A stretch of DNA of 64,000 nucleotides from CTSoil-043 sp963821235. GTDB taxonomy: Bacteria > Chloroflexota > Limnocylindria > Limnocylindrales > CSP1-4. The position numbers were made by a program, and so were the translations under genes. Positions 7,526 through 17,632 of this stretch are shown here, piece by piece. The stretch is from assembly GCA_963821235.1 (NCBI GenBank), contig CAWGCS010000002.1, positions 248,001 to 312,000 of the forward strand, given 5' to 3'. Position 1 is the first letter of the stretch; every line of letters begins with the position of its first letter. The notes below the pieces were generated by a model. It saw only the letters and a program-made list of their open reading frames with translations, made no database searches and was not told the origin of the DNA.

Positions 7526-9820
7526 CTACTCGACGTTCTTGGTGACGGTCCAGACGGCCTTCGCCGAATAGCCCTCGCCCGCGATCGTGACCGTGCCGTT
7601 GATCGTCGCGGTGCTGCCGCGCCGTGAGACGGTGCCCGACATGCTGGTGGCGGCCCCGCCCGAGCTCTCCGGCTTGAAGGTCAGCAGGCTGCCCTTGTAG
7701 GTCACGGGCGCGTCCTGCGGCTCCGATTCGAGGGACTCGCCGTCCGAGCCCTGCAGCGCCGAGACGTCGATCCAGAACGTCGAGGTCCCCGAGGAGTCCG
7801 GGTCCACCGTCAGGTCGAGGGTCATCGGGAGCGCCGTGCCCTCCAGGGCCTGCAGCAGCGCCGCGTCGCAGCCCTGCTCCTCGGCCTGCTCCTCGAACGC
7901 CGGGTCGAGGGTGACCGAGGTGACGGTGAAGGTGCCGGCCCAGGCGCCGTTGACGTCGATGGTCTCGATCGCGATGCGGCTGCCCGCCTTGTTGTCGAGC
8001 CGGCGGACGGTGATCACGCCCTCGTCAGGCGGGTCGAGCGTGACCGTCCAGGTGGACTCGCCCGCCGCCTCCAGGAAGGCGGGCTCCTCCCCGCTCGTGA
8101 CGTCGCCGTCGGCGACCGTGATGTCGAGCTCGACGCCCTTGACGCCGGTCGAGGTGACCACCCCGCGGACCAGGTAGGTGCCAGGCGCGCCCTCGACCGG
8201 AACGGCTGCCGCGTCGACGACGGCGCGGCCGAGCAGCGTCTCCTTGTCGATCCGCGGGATGCCCGCCTGGTCGCAGTTGAGGTCGATGACCGCCTTGACG
8301 GCCTCGTCGACCGCCAGGACCATCGTGCCGTCCTTGTCGGTCGCGGTCGAGGTGATGATCTGCTTGATCTGCTCGGCGGTGAGGCCCTTGTTGAGGGAGC
8401 GCAGGAGGGCCGCGGTCGCGGCCACCTGGGGAGCGGCCATGCTCGTCCCGCCGTACAGGTTCTTGATCTCCTGGGTGTCGGGATTCTGGCCCCGCACGGC
8501 CTGGTGGCCCGGGGCGAAGATGGAGACCTCGAAGTCGTTCCCGGGCGTGTTGGAGCTCTTCCACACGCTGCCGTCGTTGGTCACGTTGCCGACGGTCATG
8601 ACGTTCGGGAGGTTGAAGCCGCCCGGGTACATCTGCGAGCCGTCGCCGGCGACGCCGTGGTTGCCGGCGGCCGCCACGAAGATCACGTCCGGCCGCTCCC
8701 TGGCCATCCGCTCGAAGAAGGCGCGGTAGACCTTGGGCACGTTGGGGTCGGTCGCCGCCGGATCCTTCGGCCCCCACGACATGTTGATGATCGTGGAGCC
8801 GGCGTTGACCTGGCGCATGATGGCGACGAGGCTGGAGTACTGGTACGTGCCGCCGTCGCCGGGGTAGGTGACGATCGTCGGATCGTCAGGATCGGGCTCC
8901 GCCGCCGTCCATTGGGTCCCGTAGTCGCCCGACCAGAGGTTCGTGTTCGAGATCGTCAGCTTGTCGCCGAGGACCGAGGCGACGCCGGCCGGGCCGCCGT
9001 CGTCGGCGTCGGCCCCGATGAGGACGCTGACCCCGCTGCCGTGGCCGCCCGACGGGTCGTCGCTCTTCGTCCCGTCGGCGTTCGTCTGCTTCTCCGGCGA
9101 GCCCAGCTGGGCGTCCGGCTCGGTGAACGTGATGTGGGCGCCCTCGTCGAACTCGTTCGAGCCGGCCCACAGGCCGGAGTCGACGACGCCGACCTGGACG
9201 AGGTCGAGGTCCATGCCCGATCCGCGGAGGTAGTCCCACGCTGTCGGCACGCCGATGAGCCCGTAGCCGTCCCCGTTGCCACCCCCGTAGATCGGATCGG
9301 TCATCGGGCTGATCCGGGTCCCCCAGATCTCGCCCGCGTCCTCGGCCGGGTTCACGCCCTGGTTGGGCGCGGCGACGACCACGCCCTCGCTGGCCCGGGC
9401 GGTCTTCAGCGCGGCCGCCAGGTCGGCCTCGGTCGTGCCGGACGTCTCGACCTGGAAGGCATTGAGGAAGTCGATCTGGCCGACGACCCGGCCACCGAGC
9501 GCGGTCGCGAGGGCGTCCGCGTCGGACCGCGCCTTGCCATCGGCGAGGACGACGATGACCTGGTTGACGGGAACCCTGCCATAGGCGCTCGTGGCGAGGA
9601 CGAGGGCCTGGTCGGGGCGGGAGACGGTCGCGATGCCGATCTGGTCCGGCGAGGGGGCGGCCGTCGCCGCGGGCGAGGCGGGCCCGCCCGACGACGGGGG
9701 CGCCTCCGACGACGCGGGGGCCTGCCCGCAGGCCGCCACCAGCAGGGCGAGGACGGCGGCCGCAACGGCGGCGTGCCGGCCGTGCGAGCGACGAATCGAC
9801 GAACCGTGCACCAGGCTCAT
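7526..9820 (-). CDS. Subtilisin-like (S8) serine protease, lipoprotein
   Basis: This 764-aa protein has a lipoprotein signal with lipobox Cys near residue 31 (ALLVAACGQ) and an S8 catalytic domain. The triad is visible as Asp near 214 (VGVVDSG), His near 260 (GGHGSGV) and Ser near 460 (GGTSMAAP), with the oxyanion Asn near 387 (AAAGN). The ~180 residues between the lipobox and the domain look like an inhibitor-type prodomain plus a variable segment. The last ~220 residues are beta-rich and unassigned. The ATG at 9820 is chosen because it gives a normal lipoprotein signal and has a GGAGAG site. It heads the unit with lgt and should act on the outer face of the membrane. Confidence 0.9.
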   Translation of the reverse strand: MSLVHGSSIRRSHGRHAAVAAAVLALLVAACGQAPASSEAPPSSGGPASPAATAAPSPDQIGIATVSRPDQALVLATSAYGRVPVNQVIVVLADGKARSDADALATALGGRVVGQIDFLNAFQVETSGTTEADLAAALKTARASEGVVVAAPNQGVNPAEDAGEIWGTRISPMTDPIYGGGNGDGYGLIGVPTAWDYLRGSGMDLDLVQVGVVDSGLWAGSNEFDEGAHITFTEPDAQLGSPEKQTNADGTKSDDPSGGHGSGVSVLIGADADDGGPAGVASVLGDKLTISNTNLWSGDYGTQWTAAEPDPDDPTIVTYPGDGGTYQYSSLVAIMRQVNAGSTIINMSWGPKDPAATDPNVPKVYRAFFERMARERPDVIFVAAAGNHGVAGDGSQMYPGGFNLPNVMTVGNVTNDGSVWKSSNTPGNDFEVSIFAPGHQAVRGQNPDTQEIKNLYGGTSMAAPQVAATAALLRSLNKGLTAEQIKQIITSTATDKDGTMVLAVDEAVKAVIDLNCDQAGIPRIDKETLLGRAVVDAAAVPVEGAPGTYLVRGVVTSTGVKGVELDITVADGDVTSGEEPAFLEAAGESTWTVTLDPPDEGVITVRRLDNKAGSRIAIETIDVNGAWAGTFTVTSVTLDPAFEEQAEEQGCDAALLQALEGTALPMTLDLTVDPDSSGTSTFWIDVSALQGSDGESLESEPQDAPVTYKGSLLTFKPESSGGAATSMSGTVSRRGSTATINGTVTIAGEGYSAKAVWTVTKNVE

Positions 9821-10119
9821 GTCCCAGCTCTCCACGTCATCCGTATCGCCGCGGAGCGTTCGCCTCGGCGACGGGGCCTGCCCGAACCAGAGCGCCGGCG
9901 TCCGCACGGGGTCGCCTGCCCGGCCGCGCGAGGTCGGGCACCGCGTCCGCCAGTCGCCATCGTGCGTGAGATGCGGGGGCTGGCATAGGGATCGATGGGC
10001 TCATGCGCAGCGGCCGTTGGTCACCCTCGCGCGGCCGGTAGGATTCGGCTCGAGGGCGCAGGCAGCGGGACGCCGACGGCCGGCCCCGCCCACGTCCCCC
10101 GCGAGCCAGGGAGATCACG

Positions 10120-11121
10120 ATGCCGTTCTCGGTCAAGCTGGGTGGGTTCGGCGCGTTCAGCGGCCGCACCGGCTCGTCGCCGTCGCCGTTCGACGCCATC
10201 AACGGACCGCGCCTGGCCGGGCCCCAGGGGAGCCACCCGCTCCACGACGTCCGGGCCGAGGAGCTCGTGAAGGCATCGTCGGGTGGCGTCTCGGGCGAGA
10301 TCGTCCTCGACCGCCCAGCCATCGTGGGCGAGGGCATCACCGGCACGATCCGCCTGGCCGCCACGGAGCGGATCGCCGCGCGCAAGGCGGCGCTGCGGCT
10401 CGTCGGGCTGCGACTGGACGAGGTGACCCGCTCGGAGGACCACCGGGACAGCGACGGCGACGTGACGAGCTCCGAGCACTGGGTGGAGACGCAGGGCAGG
10501 CTGTTCATCGAGGACGCCTTTCTGGAGCCCGCCGTGCCCGCCTCCCTGGAGCCGGGCCAGCAGTGGGAGGCTCCCTTCGCCGTCCCCGCCCCGCGGCTGG
10601 GGCCGCCGACCGCGCACCTCGGCGAGTCGATCATCGCCTGGGCGCTGGAGGTCCGCTGGGACGTCGCCCTCGGCCACGATCCGTTCGTGGCGATGCACCT
10701 GCCGCTGGCCCAGCATCCGGACCTCCTGCGGGCCGGCGTGGGCAAGCAGGGCGGCGTCAGCCTCATGCAGGGCGTGCCGGTGGGCGACGCGATGATCGGC
10801 GTCACCTCGCCGCTGCCCGTTCCCGCCGGCACGGAGATGACCGTCTCGGTGCGCTGGCCGTCGGCCCCGGGCGGACAGAAGGGCCGCGTCGAGATCCATC
10901 GCCGGACCAACGCCCCCAATGGCGCCGAGGGGATCATCGCCTCGGCCCCCGTCGACCCGGCGAGCCTCGCCGGCGGCGCGGAGGTGCGGCTCCTGGTCCC
11001 GGCGGGCTCGGCGCCCTCCTTCGACGGGGCGGGCCTGGAGATCAACTACGTGATCCGGGTGCTGGTCGACCGCCGCTTCCGGTCGGACGCGGCGATCGAG
11101 CGGCCGGTCGCGATCGTCTGA
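10120..11121 (+). CDS. Arrestin/Spo0M-fold-like protein
   Basis: The 333-aa product has no signal peptide or membrane helix. After a flexible N-terminus of about 45 residues, the segments SGEIVLDRPAIVGEGITGTI, RKAALRLVGLRLDE and IIAWALEVRWDVALGHD recall the two-sheet arrestin fold of Spo0M-type proteins, including the buried hydrophobic alternation. I infer the fold from this pattern only. An AGGGAGA site precedes the ATG, and TAGGAT about 80 nt upstream may be the -10. A small isomerase-like gene follows 30 nt later on the same strand. The role is unknown. Confidence 0.6.
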   Translation: MPFSVKLGGFGAFSGRTGSSPSPFDAINGPRLAGPQGSHPLHDVRAEELVKASSGGVSGEIVLDRPAIVGEGITGTIRLAATERIAARKAALRLVGLRLDEVTRSEDHRDSDGDVTSSEHWVETQGRLFIEDAFLEPAVPASLEPGQQWEAPFAVPAPRLGPPTAHLGESIIAWALEVRWDVALGHDPFVAMHLPLAQHPDLLRAGVGKQGGVSLMQGVPVGDAMIGVTSPLPVPAGTEMTVSVRWPSAPGGQKGRVEIHRRTNAPNGAEGIIASAPVDPASLAGGAEVRLLVPAGSAPSFDGAGLEINYVIRVLVDRRFRSDAAIERPVAIV

Positions 11122-11151
11122 CCGGCAGGAGACAGCGACGAGGAGGAACGG

Positions 11152-11445
11152 ATGAAGGTGCTGGCCCTGGGGCGCGACCTGGTCGCCCAGGACGACCCGC
11201 GGTTCGCCGAGCTCCGGCCGGCGGAGGCACGGCAGGCCTACGACCTGCAGCAGCGCGACGTGCTGCGGGAGATCTACTTCCGGGCCGACCGGGCGAACGG
11301 GGTCCTGGTCTTCGAGGTCCCCGATCTCGCCGCCGCCCGGGCCGCGGTCGACAGCCTGCCGCTCGTGGCGGCCGGCCTCATCGACTTCGACCTCGTCCCG
11401 CTGCGGCCCTACCCGGGCTTCGCCCGCCTCTTCCGCGAGGACTGA
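11152..11445 (+). CDS. Small ferredoxin-fold protein, muconolactone isomerase-like
   Basis: The 97-aa product has the alternating beta-alpha pattern of dimeric alpha+beta barrel proteins, with EIYFRADRANGVLVFEVPDL followed by AARAAVDSLPLV and a C-terminal LIDFDLVPLRPYPGFARL. This resembles muconolactone delta-isomerase and YCII-like proteins. Such proteins are usually small cytosolic enzymes or binding proteins. A GGAGGA site is 6 nt before the ATG. It probably shares a transcript with the arrestin-like gene, but no pathway is implied by the neighbours. Confidence 0.65.
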   Translation: MKVLALGRDLVAQDDPRFAELRPAEARQAYDLQQRDVLREIYFRADRANGVLVFEVPDLAAARAAVDSLPLVAAGLIDFDLVPLRPYPGFARLFRED

Positions 11446-11507
11446 GGGCAGGCCGACCGGCGCGGGTCGTCGCCGCGGTCAGGCCGGCGCGGCGGGACCG
11501 CGGCCGC

Positions 11508-12101
11508 TCATCCGCCGACAGCGCTGCGCAGGTTGCGGACGACGTTGAGGCCCGCCGCCACCTCGTCGCGGCTCGCGTAGGGGCCGGGCATCAGGAAGCA
11601 CGGGCGCGCGGCGAGGGCCAGGCCCTCCACCTGGCCGTAGGCCTCGGGCAGGCGGCGCCCGGCGCAGGCCTCCGCGACCCGCTTGTAGACGAAGACCACC
11701 GCGGCCGGCCGCCAGACGGCGACCTTCCGCCAGAGCGGGCCGACGCCGGACCGGAGGGTCGCGTCGTCGGCCGTGTCGCGCGGGCTGGGGACCTTCAACA
11801 GGTCGGTGATCCCGTGGCCGAGCGCGACGAGGGCGTCGTCCGCCAGGTCGAGGTCCGTCTCGGGCGGGAGGATGGTGGCCGCGACGAGCCGCCGCCAGAA
11901 GGCGCGCCCCAGCCGCCCCTGGTGGTAGTGGCCGGCGGCGACGCTGATGGGCGACGGGTTGAGCCCGACGAAGAGGAGACGACCCGGCTCCGGGGGGAGG
12001 TCGGCCAGGGTGTCGATCGGCAGCCCGTCGAGGACCAGCGTGATCCGATGGCCCGCGCCGGAGTCGGGCGCGGCGTCGAGGTCGAAGGGCTGGTCGGGCA
12101 T
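11508..12101 (-). CDS. DNA glycosylase, MUG/TDG-type uracil-DNA glycosylase family
   Basis: The 197-aa product shows the MUG/TDG motif 1 as LLFVGLNPSPIS (family form G-[IL]-N-P-[GS]). The region GHYHQGRLGRAFWRRL has the spacing usual for this family, and the C-terminal MPGPYASRDEVAAGLN stands in for the second substrate loop. The Asn of GLNPS is the residue expected to activate water. These enzymes remove uracil or thymine from G:U and G:T pairs. The ATG at 12101 gives the family's normal length; the open frame upstream is far too long and unlike the family. A TACCCT -10 lies 9 nt before the start. Confidence 0.8.
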   Translation of the reverse strand: MPDQPFDLDAAPDSGAGHRITLVLDGLPIDTLADLPPEPGRLLFVGLNPSPISVAAGHYHQGRLGRAFWRRLVAATILPPETDLDLADDALVALGHGITDLLKVPSPRDTADDATLRSGVGPLWRKVAVWRPAAVVFVYKRVAEACAGRRLPEAYGQVEGLALAARPCFLMPGPYASRDEVAAGLNVVRNLRSAVGG

Positions 12102-12110
12102 GGGATGCTC

Positions 12111-12116
12111 AGGGTA
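12111..12116 (-). promoter_or_regulatory. -10 element TACCCT for the MUG-type glycosylase
   Basis: TACCCT ends 9 nt before the ATG at 12101, so the leader would be only a few nt or absent. Confidence 0.5.
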
Positions 12117-12179
12117 GGGGGACCGGCGGCCAGGCGTTGGCTTCGTTGCGCACGAGGTGGCAGGTAGCCAGCATGCTGG

Positions 12180-12185
12180 TATGCT
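12180..12185 (+). promoter_or_regulatory. -10 element TATGCT for the toxin-antitoxin pair
   Basis: TATGCT ends 6 nt before the ATG at 12192, implying a leaderless antitoxin transcript. GCATGCTGGTATGC around it carries short inverted copies that could serve the antitoxin as operator. Confidence 0.6.
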
Positions 12186-12191
12186 TGTCCG

Positions 12192-12452
12192 ATGAAGGTG
12201 ACCATCGACCTCGACCCGAATACGTACCGTGCCGTGAAGGTGGAGGCCGCCCGGGCGGATCGGAGCGTGCGCGACATCGTCGACGAAGCGCTCGCGGCGT
12301 GGCTCGAGCGGCTGGAGAACGCGGAAGACGAGGCGGGAGCTGCGGCCGCGCTTGGCGAGTACCAGCGCGAGGGCGGCGTCGCTGCCGACGAGTTCTTCCG
12401 GGCGCACGCGGCCGAGACGCGCGCGGCGTACGGCCCCAACACCGGGGCGTGA
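12192..12452 (+). CDS. Ribbon-helix-helix antitoxin-like protein
   Basis: The 86-aa product begins with a beta strand and helix pattern (MKVTIDLDPNTYRAVKVEAA, then RSVRDIVDEALAAWLERLE), which is a typical ribbon-helix-helix DNA-binding head. The acidic C-terminal half would wrap the toxin. Its TGA overlaps the GTG of the next gene (GTGA), the standard arrangement of type II toxin-antitoxin pairs. It should neutralise that toxin and repress the shared promoter. Confidence 0.8.
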   Translation: MKVTIDLDPNTYRAVKVEAARADRSVRDIVDEALAAWLERLENAEDEAGAAAALGEYQREGGVAADEFFRAHAAETRAAYGPNTGA

Positions 12453-12724
12453 GCGAGCGCCCGTACCGCGTGGAGCTGGCGCCGGCGGCGGGGCGGCAGC
12501 TCCGCAAGCTGCCGCCGATCGATACCGCCCGGCTTCGTGGCCCGATCCTGGGGCTCGGACGCGACCCGCGACCGCGAGGCGCCATCCCCCTGGTCGGGAC
12601 GCCGTTCTGGCGACTCCGCGTCGGGGACGCCCGGGTGATCTACACGATCGACGAGACGGCGGGTCTCGTCGTGATCCTGCGTGTGGCCCGCCGCAACGAG
12701 AGCACGTATCGGCGCACGCCGTAG
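12449..12724 (+). CDS. RelE/ParE-family toxin-like protein
   Basis: The 91-aa product has the RelE/ParE layout: RVELAPAAGRQLRKLPP at the N-terminus, then LVGTPFWRLRVGDARVIYTI and a C-terminal VVILRVARRNESTYR. The R-L-R-V-G-D-x-R-V-I-Y block is diagnostic of the superfamily, and the end carries the usual cluster of basic residues. RelE members cut mRNA on the ribosome and ParE members poison gyrase; the sequence does not decide between them. Translation starts at GTG, overlapping the antitoxin stop by 4 nt. Confidence 0.85.
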   Translation: MSERPYRVELAPAAGRQLRKLPPIDTARLRGPILGLGRDPRPRGAIPLVGTPFWRLRVGDARVIYTIDETAGLVVILRVARRNESTYRRTP

Positions 12725-12733
12725 GCGGGACCG

Positions 12734-13555
12734 TCAGGTCGCGGGCTCCGGGTCGGCGTGCCACGCGGCAAGGGCGTAGCGGTCGGCGAGGAGGCGCTCC
12801 GCGGCGGCCGCCTCGGCGGCGCTCCACCGGTCAGGCCGGGTGTCGGCGGCGTCGAACGCGGCGAGGACGGCGGCGTCGACCGCCGCGGACGGCGGGACCG
12901 GTGCCCCGGCGCGGGCGAGCTCGCCGCTGATGGAGGTCACCGCGGCCCGCCGGCTCTTCGTGCGCTCCCAGCGCGGGTCGCCCGGCGCGCCCGGTCCCGC
13001 GCAGGCGCGGGCGAGCGCCTCGAGGTCGGCGTCGACGAGCAGCGTGGCGTGGACGAGCAGAGCCCGCCCGCCGAGCCAGGCCGCGACGCCGCTCAGCTTC
13101 GCCGTCGTGCCGTCGGGGCGATCGACGACGACGTCACGCTCGGTGGCGCGGACGGCGGGCACGCCCAGCGCGCGGGCGGCGGCGGCCAGCGGCGCGAGGA
13201 CGAGGCGGTAGAGCCCCGGCAGGCGACGGAGCTCGGGATCCGCGGCGACGAGGGCGTCCTCCGGCCGGAAGACGACGGAGACGTTGAGGTTCCCCGGGTC
13301 GTGCCAGACGGTGCCGCCGCCGGTGAAGCGGCGCAGGACGGGGGCGCCGAGCGCGGCGGCCGCAGCCGCGTCCGCCTCCGCGGCGGCCAGCTGGAAGCGT
13401 CCCACGACCACCGCCGCGCTGTCCCGCCAGAGGCGGAGGACGGGGGTCGCGGCGCGCGGGTCGGCGGCGACGTGCCGCGCGACCGCCTCCTCGCGGGCGA
13501 GGTTGACGCGCGGGTCGCGTTCGCCGTCGTCGGGGAGCAGCCGCCAGCTCGTCAC
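12734..13555 (-). CDS. lplA: Lipoate-protein ligase A family protein
   Basis: The 273-aa product belongs to the LplA/LipB/BPL fold. It carries RRFTGGGTVWHDPGNLNVS, the lipoyl-AMP binding loop, and TAKLSGVAAWLGGRALLVH with the conserved Lys before LSG. It would attach lipoate or octanoate to E2 and GcvH domains, or act as an octanoyl transferase of the LipM type. The length is shorter than E. coli LplA and closer to LipM/LplJ-like proteins lacking the full C-terminal domain. It starts with GTG 6 nt after a TACGCT -10. Confidence 0.85.
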   Translation of the reverse strand: MTSWRLLPDDGERDPRVNLAREEAVARHVAADPRAATPVLRLWRDSAAVVVGRFQLAAAEADAAAAAALGAPVLRRFTGGGTVWHDPGNLNVSVVFRPEDALVAADPELRRLPGLYRLVLAPLAAAARALGVPAVRATERDVVVDRPDGTTAKLSGVAAWLGGRALLVHATLLVDADLEALARACAGPGAPGDPRWERTKSRRAAVTSISGELARAGAPVPPSAAVDAAVLAAFDAADTRPDRWSAAEAAAAERLLADRYALAAWHADPEPAT

Positions 13556-13561
13556 CGCCCC

Positions 13562-13567
13562 AGCGTA
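13562..13567 (-). promoter_or_regulatory. -10 element TACGCT for lplA, leaderless start
   Basis: TACGCT ends 6 nt before the GTG at 13555 and no ribosome binding site is present. Confidence 0.55.
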
Positions 13568-13616
13568 CCGCGGCGGCGGGACAGGCGGTCCCGGCCGGCA
13601 GTCCCGAGCCCGGCCG

Positions 13617-14411
13617 CTACTCCTCGCCGAGGCCCGCCAGCTCGCCGGTGAGGTCCGGCCCCGACTCCTCCGCCGACTCCTCGCCGCCGGAGCAGTCGAG
13701 GATGGCCGTGTACGGATCGATCGCCCGCTGGTCCGCCTGGTGCTCCGCGAGCCAGCCGTTCCATTCGCGCTGGACCGCCGCGTTGAAGGCAGCCAGCGTT
13801 CGCGCCGAGACGGTGACGCTCAGGCTCGTCAGCCGGGAGCGGAGGGTCGTCTCCCAGGTGTTCCCGATCCGCTCGTGCTCGGCCTCGTGCGCCCGCAGGG
13901 TGCCGTACATCGAGGCCCAGCCGCGCGACATCGCCGGATTCGTCGGCGCCCACTCCGGCATGTCGACGTTCATCGACTTCGTCACGGTCGGGTTGGCGAC
14001 CGTCGCGGTGATGACCCCGTCGGCCTCGCTGAAGGATGGGTCGCCGCCCCAGCTGAACCGGACGTTGGTCTTCGCCCAGCCGCTGTCGGCGCGGTGCGGG
14101 CTGTTGGCGTTGAGGTAGCTGACCACGCGCTCGCAGTCGGTCGTGCCGCGCGGCAGGCCGACCGTCCAGCGCTGCACCGGCAGGGCGCCCGACGGCGAGA
14201 GCAGCCGGCGGACCGCCTCGTTCCCGTGGCGCCGCTGGAGCGCGGTGGCCAGCCGCTCGCGCGTTCCCGTGTCGGCGCCGCGCATGAGGACGCCGATGGT
14301 CGCCGGGTTGGCCGCGATGTCGAGGTCGGGCGTGCACGAGGCCGCCGGCCGCGTGCCCCGTCCGCGGGACCCGCGCTCCCGGACTGTCGAGCGGAGCGTG
14401 CCCGAGCCCAT
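13617..14411 (-). CDS. DUF922-like putative metalloprotease with eCIS-type LQRxxGN motif
   Basis: The 264-aa product has two recognisable parts. Residues about 58-71 read LQRRHGNEAVRRLL, the LQR-x-x-GN-x-A-V-x-x-LL motif seen in proteins linked to extracellular contractile injection systems and their DUF4157-type partners. Residues about 100-190 fit DUF922-type predicted peptidases, with a likely zinc motif HEAEH at 175-179 (an HExxH form). There is no signal peptide. The C-terminal tail is acidic. The ATG at 14411 has a TACCGT -10 7 nt upstream, so it is probably leaderless. No injection-system genes are nearby, so any link is inference from the motif. Confidence 0.65.
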   Translation of the reverse strand: MGSGTLRSTVRERGSRGRGTRPAASCTPDLDIAANPATIGVLMRGADTGTRERLATALQRRHGNEAVRRLLSPSGALPVQRWTVGLPRGTTDCERVVSYLNANSPHRADSGWAKTNVRFSWGGDPSFSEADGVITATVANPTVTKSMNVDMPEWAPTNPAMSRGWASMYGTLRAHEAEHERIGNTWETTLRSRLTSLSVTVSARTLAAFNAAVQREWNGWLAEHQADQRAIDPYTAILDCSGGEESAEESGPDLTGELAGLGEE

Positions 14412-14418
14412 GTCGTCA

Positions 14419-14424
14419 ACGGTA
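14419..14424 (-). promoter_or_regulatory. -10 element TACCGT for the DUF922-like gene
   Basis: TACCGT ends 7 nt before the ATG at 14411; this favours that start over the longer frame beginning at 14471. Confidence 0.55.
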
Positions 14425-14514
14425 GCCCCGGCCGGGTCCGGATCGCAATGGCCGCGAGGGCAGATCCGCACGCCATCGCGCGGGGCGCGCGCCGGGCGCG
14501 GAGGCGCCGAGCCG

Positions 14515-14537
14515 GGCCCCGCGGCCCCCGCGGGGCC
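14515..14537 (-). terminator. Hairpin after the acyl-CoA dehydrogenase gene
   Basis: A 10-bp all-G/C stem (14515-14524 with 14528-14537, 3-nt loop) lies 36 nt past the stop at 14573. No T-run follows. Confidence 0.5.
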
Positions 14538-14572
14538 GGTCGCTCATCGCCAGCCGGCCGCAGGCCCCCTGG

Positions 14573-15712
14573 TCAGCCCAGGAGGGCGCGGGCCACGACC
14601 AGGCGCTGGATCTGCTGCGTGCCCTCGTAGATCTGGGTGATCTTGGCGTCGCGCATCATCCGCTCGACCGGGTACTCGTCGACGTAGCCGTAGCCGCCCA
14701 GGACCTGGACCGCGTCGGTCGTCACCCGCATCGCGGCGTCGCCGGCGACGAGCTTCGCCAGCGATGCCCAGCGGGCCGCGTCGGGGGCCCCGGCGTCGAT
14801 CTCGGCGCAGGCCGCGTAGAGCACCTGGCGGGCCGCCTCGGTCGCGGCGTCCATGTCGGCCAGCATCGCCGAGACCATCTGGAGCTCCCCCACGGGGCGC
14901 CCGAACTGGCGCCGGTCGCGGGCGTAGCGGACGGCCACCTCCAGCGCGCCCTGGGCGATCCCGACGGCCTGGGCGGCGATCCCCGGGCGGGACCGGTCGA
15001 AGGTCCGCATGGCGATCGAGAAGCCGTCGCCCTCCGCGCCGAGGAGGTTCGCCGCCGGAACGCGGACATCGTCGAAGGCCAGCTCGGCGGTGGGAGAGCC
15101 CCGGATCCCCATCTTGTGCTCCAGGCGGGTGACCCGGAAGCCGGGCCGGTCCGTCTCGACGACGAAGCAGGAGAGGCGGCGGTGCCGCGGCGCCTCGGGA
15201 TCCGTCACCGCGAAGACCGTGACGAGGTTGGCCACGGACCCGTGGCTGATGAAGCGCTTGCTGCCGGAGACGACGTACTCGTCGCCGTCGCGGGTCGCCC
15301 GGGTGCGGATCGCGGCAGCGTCGGACCCGGCCTCGGCCTCGGTGATGGCGAAGGCGACGAGCGTCCTCCCGGCGGCCAGGTCGGGGATCCAGCGGGCCTG
15401 CTGCTCCTCGCTGCCGGCCAGGAGGATCGGCAGGGCCCCCAGGCCCTGGACGGCGACGATGAGGCCCGAGGTCGCACAGGCGCGGCTGACCTGCTCGATG
15501 GCGAGGCAGGCGGTCAGGAGGTCGCCCCCGAGGCCGCCGAACCGCTCCGGGAAATGGACGGCGAAGATGTCCTGGGCCGCAAGCAGCTCCTTGACGTCCC
15601 ACGGGAACTCCGCCGTCCGGTCGATCTCCGCCGCCCGGGGGGCGATCTTCTCGTCGGCCAGCTCGCGGACCGCGTCGCGAAGCGCGCGCCGCTCGTCGGT
15701 GAGGCCCGCCAT
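14573..15712 (-). CDS. Acyl-CoA dehydrogenase
   Basis: The 379-aa flavoprotein has all three acyl-CoA dehydrogenase domains. It shows AFAITEAEAGSDAAAI (flavin and substrate loop), VSGSKRFISHG, the middle-domain segment KMGIRGSPTAELAFDDVRVP, and the C-terminal QVLGGYGYVDEYPVERMMRD with TQIYEGTQQIQR, where the Glu of IYEGT is the catalytic base position of the short-chain/butyryl group. It oxidises an acyl-CoA at alpha-beta and passes electrons to ETF. It follows the mutase gene with 24 nt between and has a good GGAAGGAG site, so both act in the same pathway, probably for branched or short-chain acyl-CoA. Confidence 0.92.
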   Translation of the reverse strand: MAGLTDERRALRDAVRELADEKIAPRAAEIDRTAEFPWDVKELLAAQDIFAVHFPERFGGLGGDLLTACLAIEQVSRACATSGLIVAVQGLGALPILLAGSEEQQARWIPDLAAGRTLVAFAITEAEAGSDAAAIRTRATRDGDEYVVSGSKRFISHGSVANLVTVFAVTDPEAPRHRRLSCFVVETDRPGFRVTRLEHKMGIRGSPTAELAFDDVRVPAANLLGAEGDGFSIAMRTFDRSRPGIAAQAVGIAQGALEVAVRYARDRRQFGRPVGELQMVSAMLADMDAATEAARQVLYAACAEIDAGAPDAARWASLAKLVAGDAAMRVTTDAVQVLGGYGYVDEYPVERMMRDAKITQIYEGTQQIQRLVVARALLG

Positions 15713-15736
15713 GGCTGTGGCTCCTTCCGGTGGACG

Positions 15737-17431
<1,695 letters not shown>

Positions 17432-17437
17432 GGCGGG

Positions 17438-17443
17438 ATGCTA
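17438..17443 (-). promoter_or_regulatory. -10 element TAGCAT for the acyl-CoA mutase gene
   Basis: TAGCAT ends 6 nt before the ATG at 17431, implying a leaderless transcript for the mutase-dehydrogenase unit. Confidence 0.6.
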
Positions 17444-17632
17444 GCGGCGGGGAGGGCGGCCGTCCATCGGCCCCGGCGCGATGGCGTGTCCGGGCCGGAT
17501 CCGCGGCGAGGCCTGCACCCGGGACGCCGCGTGGCCGATGGACGGGACGCCGCGCGGCCGCGAATGCGGGGCCGCTGGTCTCGGCGTGCCCGGCCGCCGC
17601 AGCCTGGCACGGTCTCGCGGTCGCGGGTCAGC

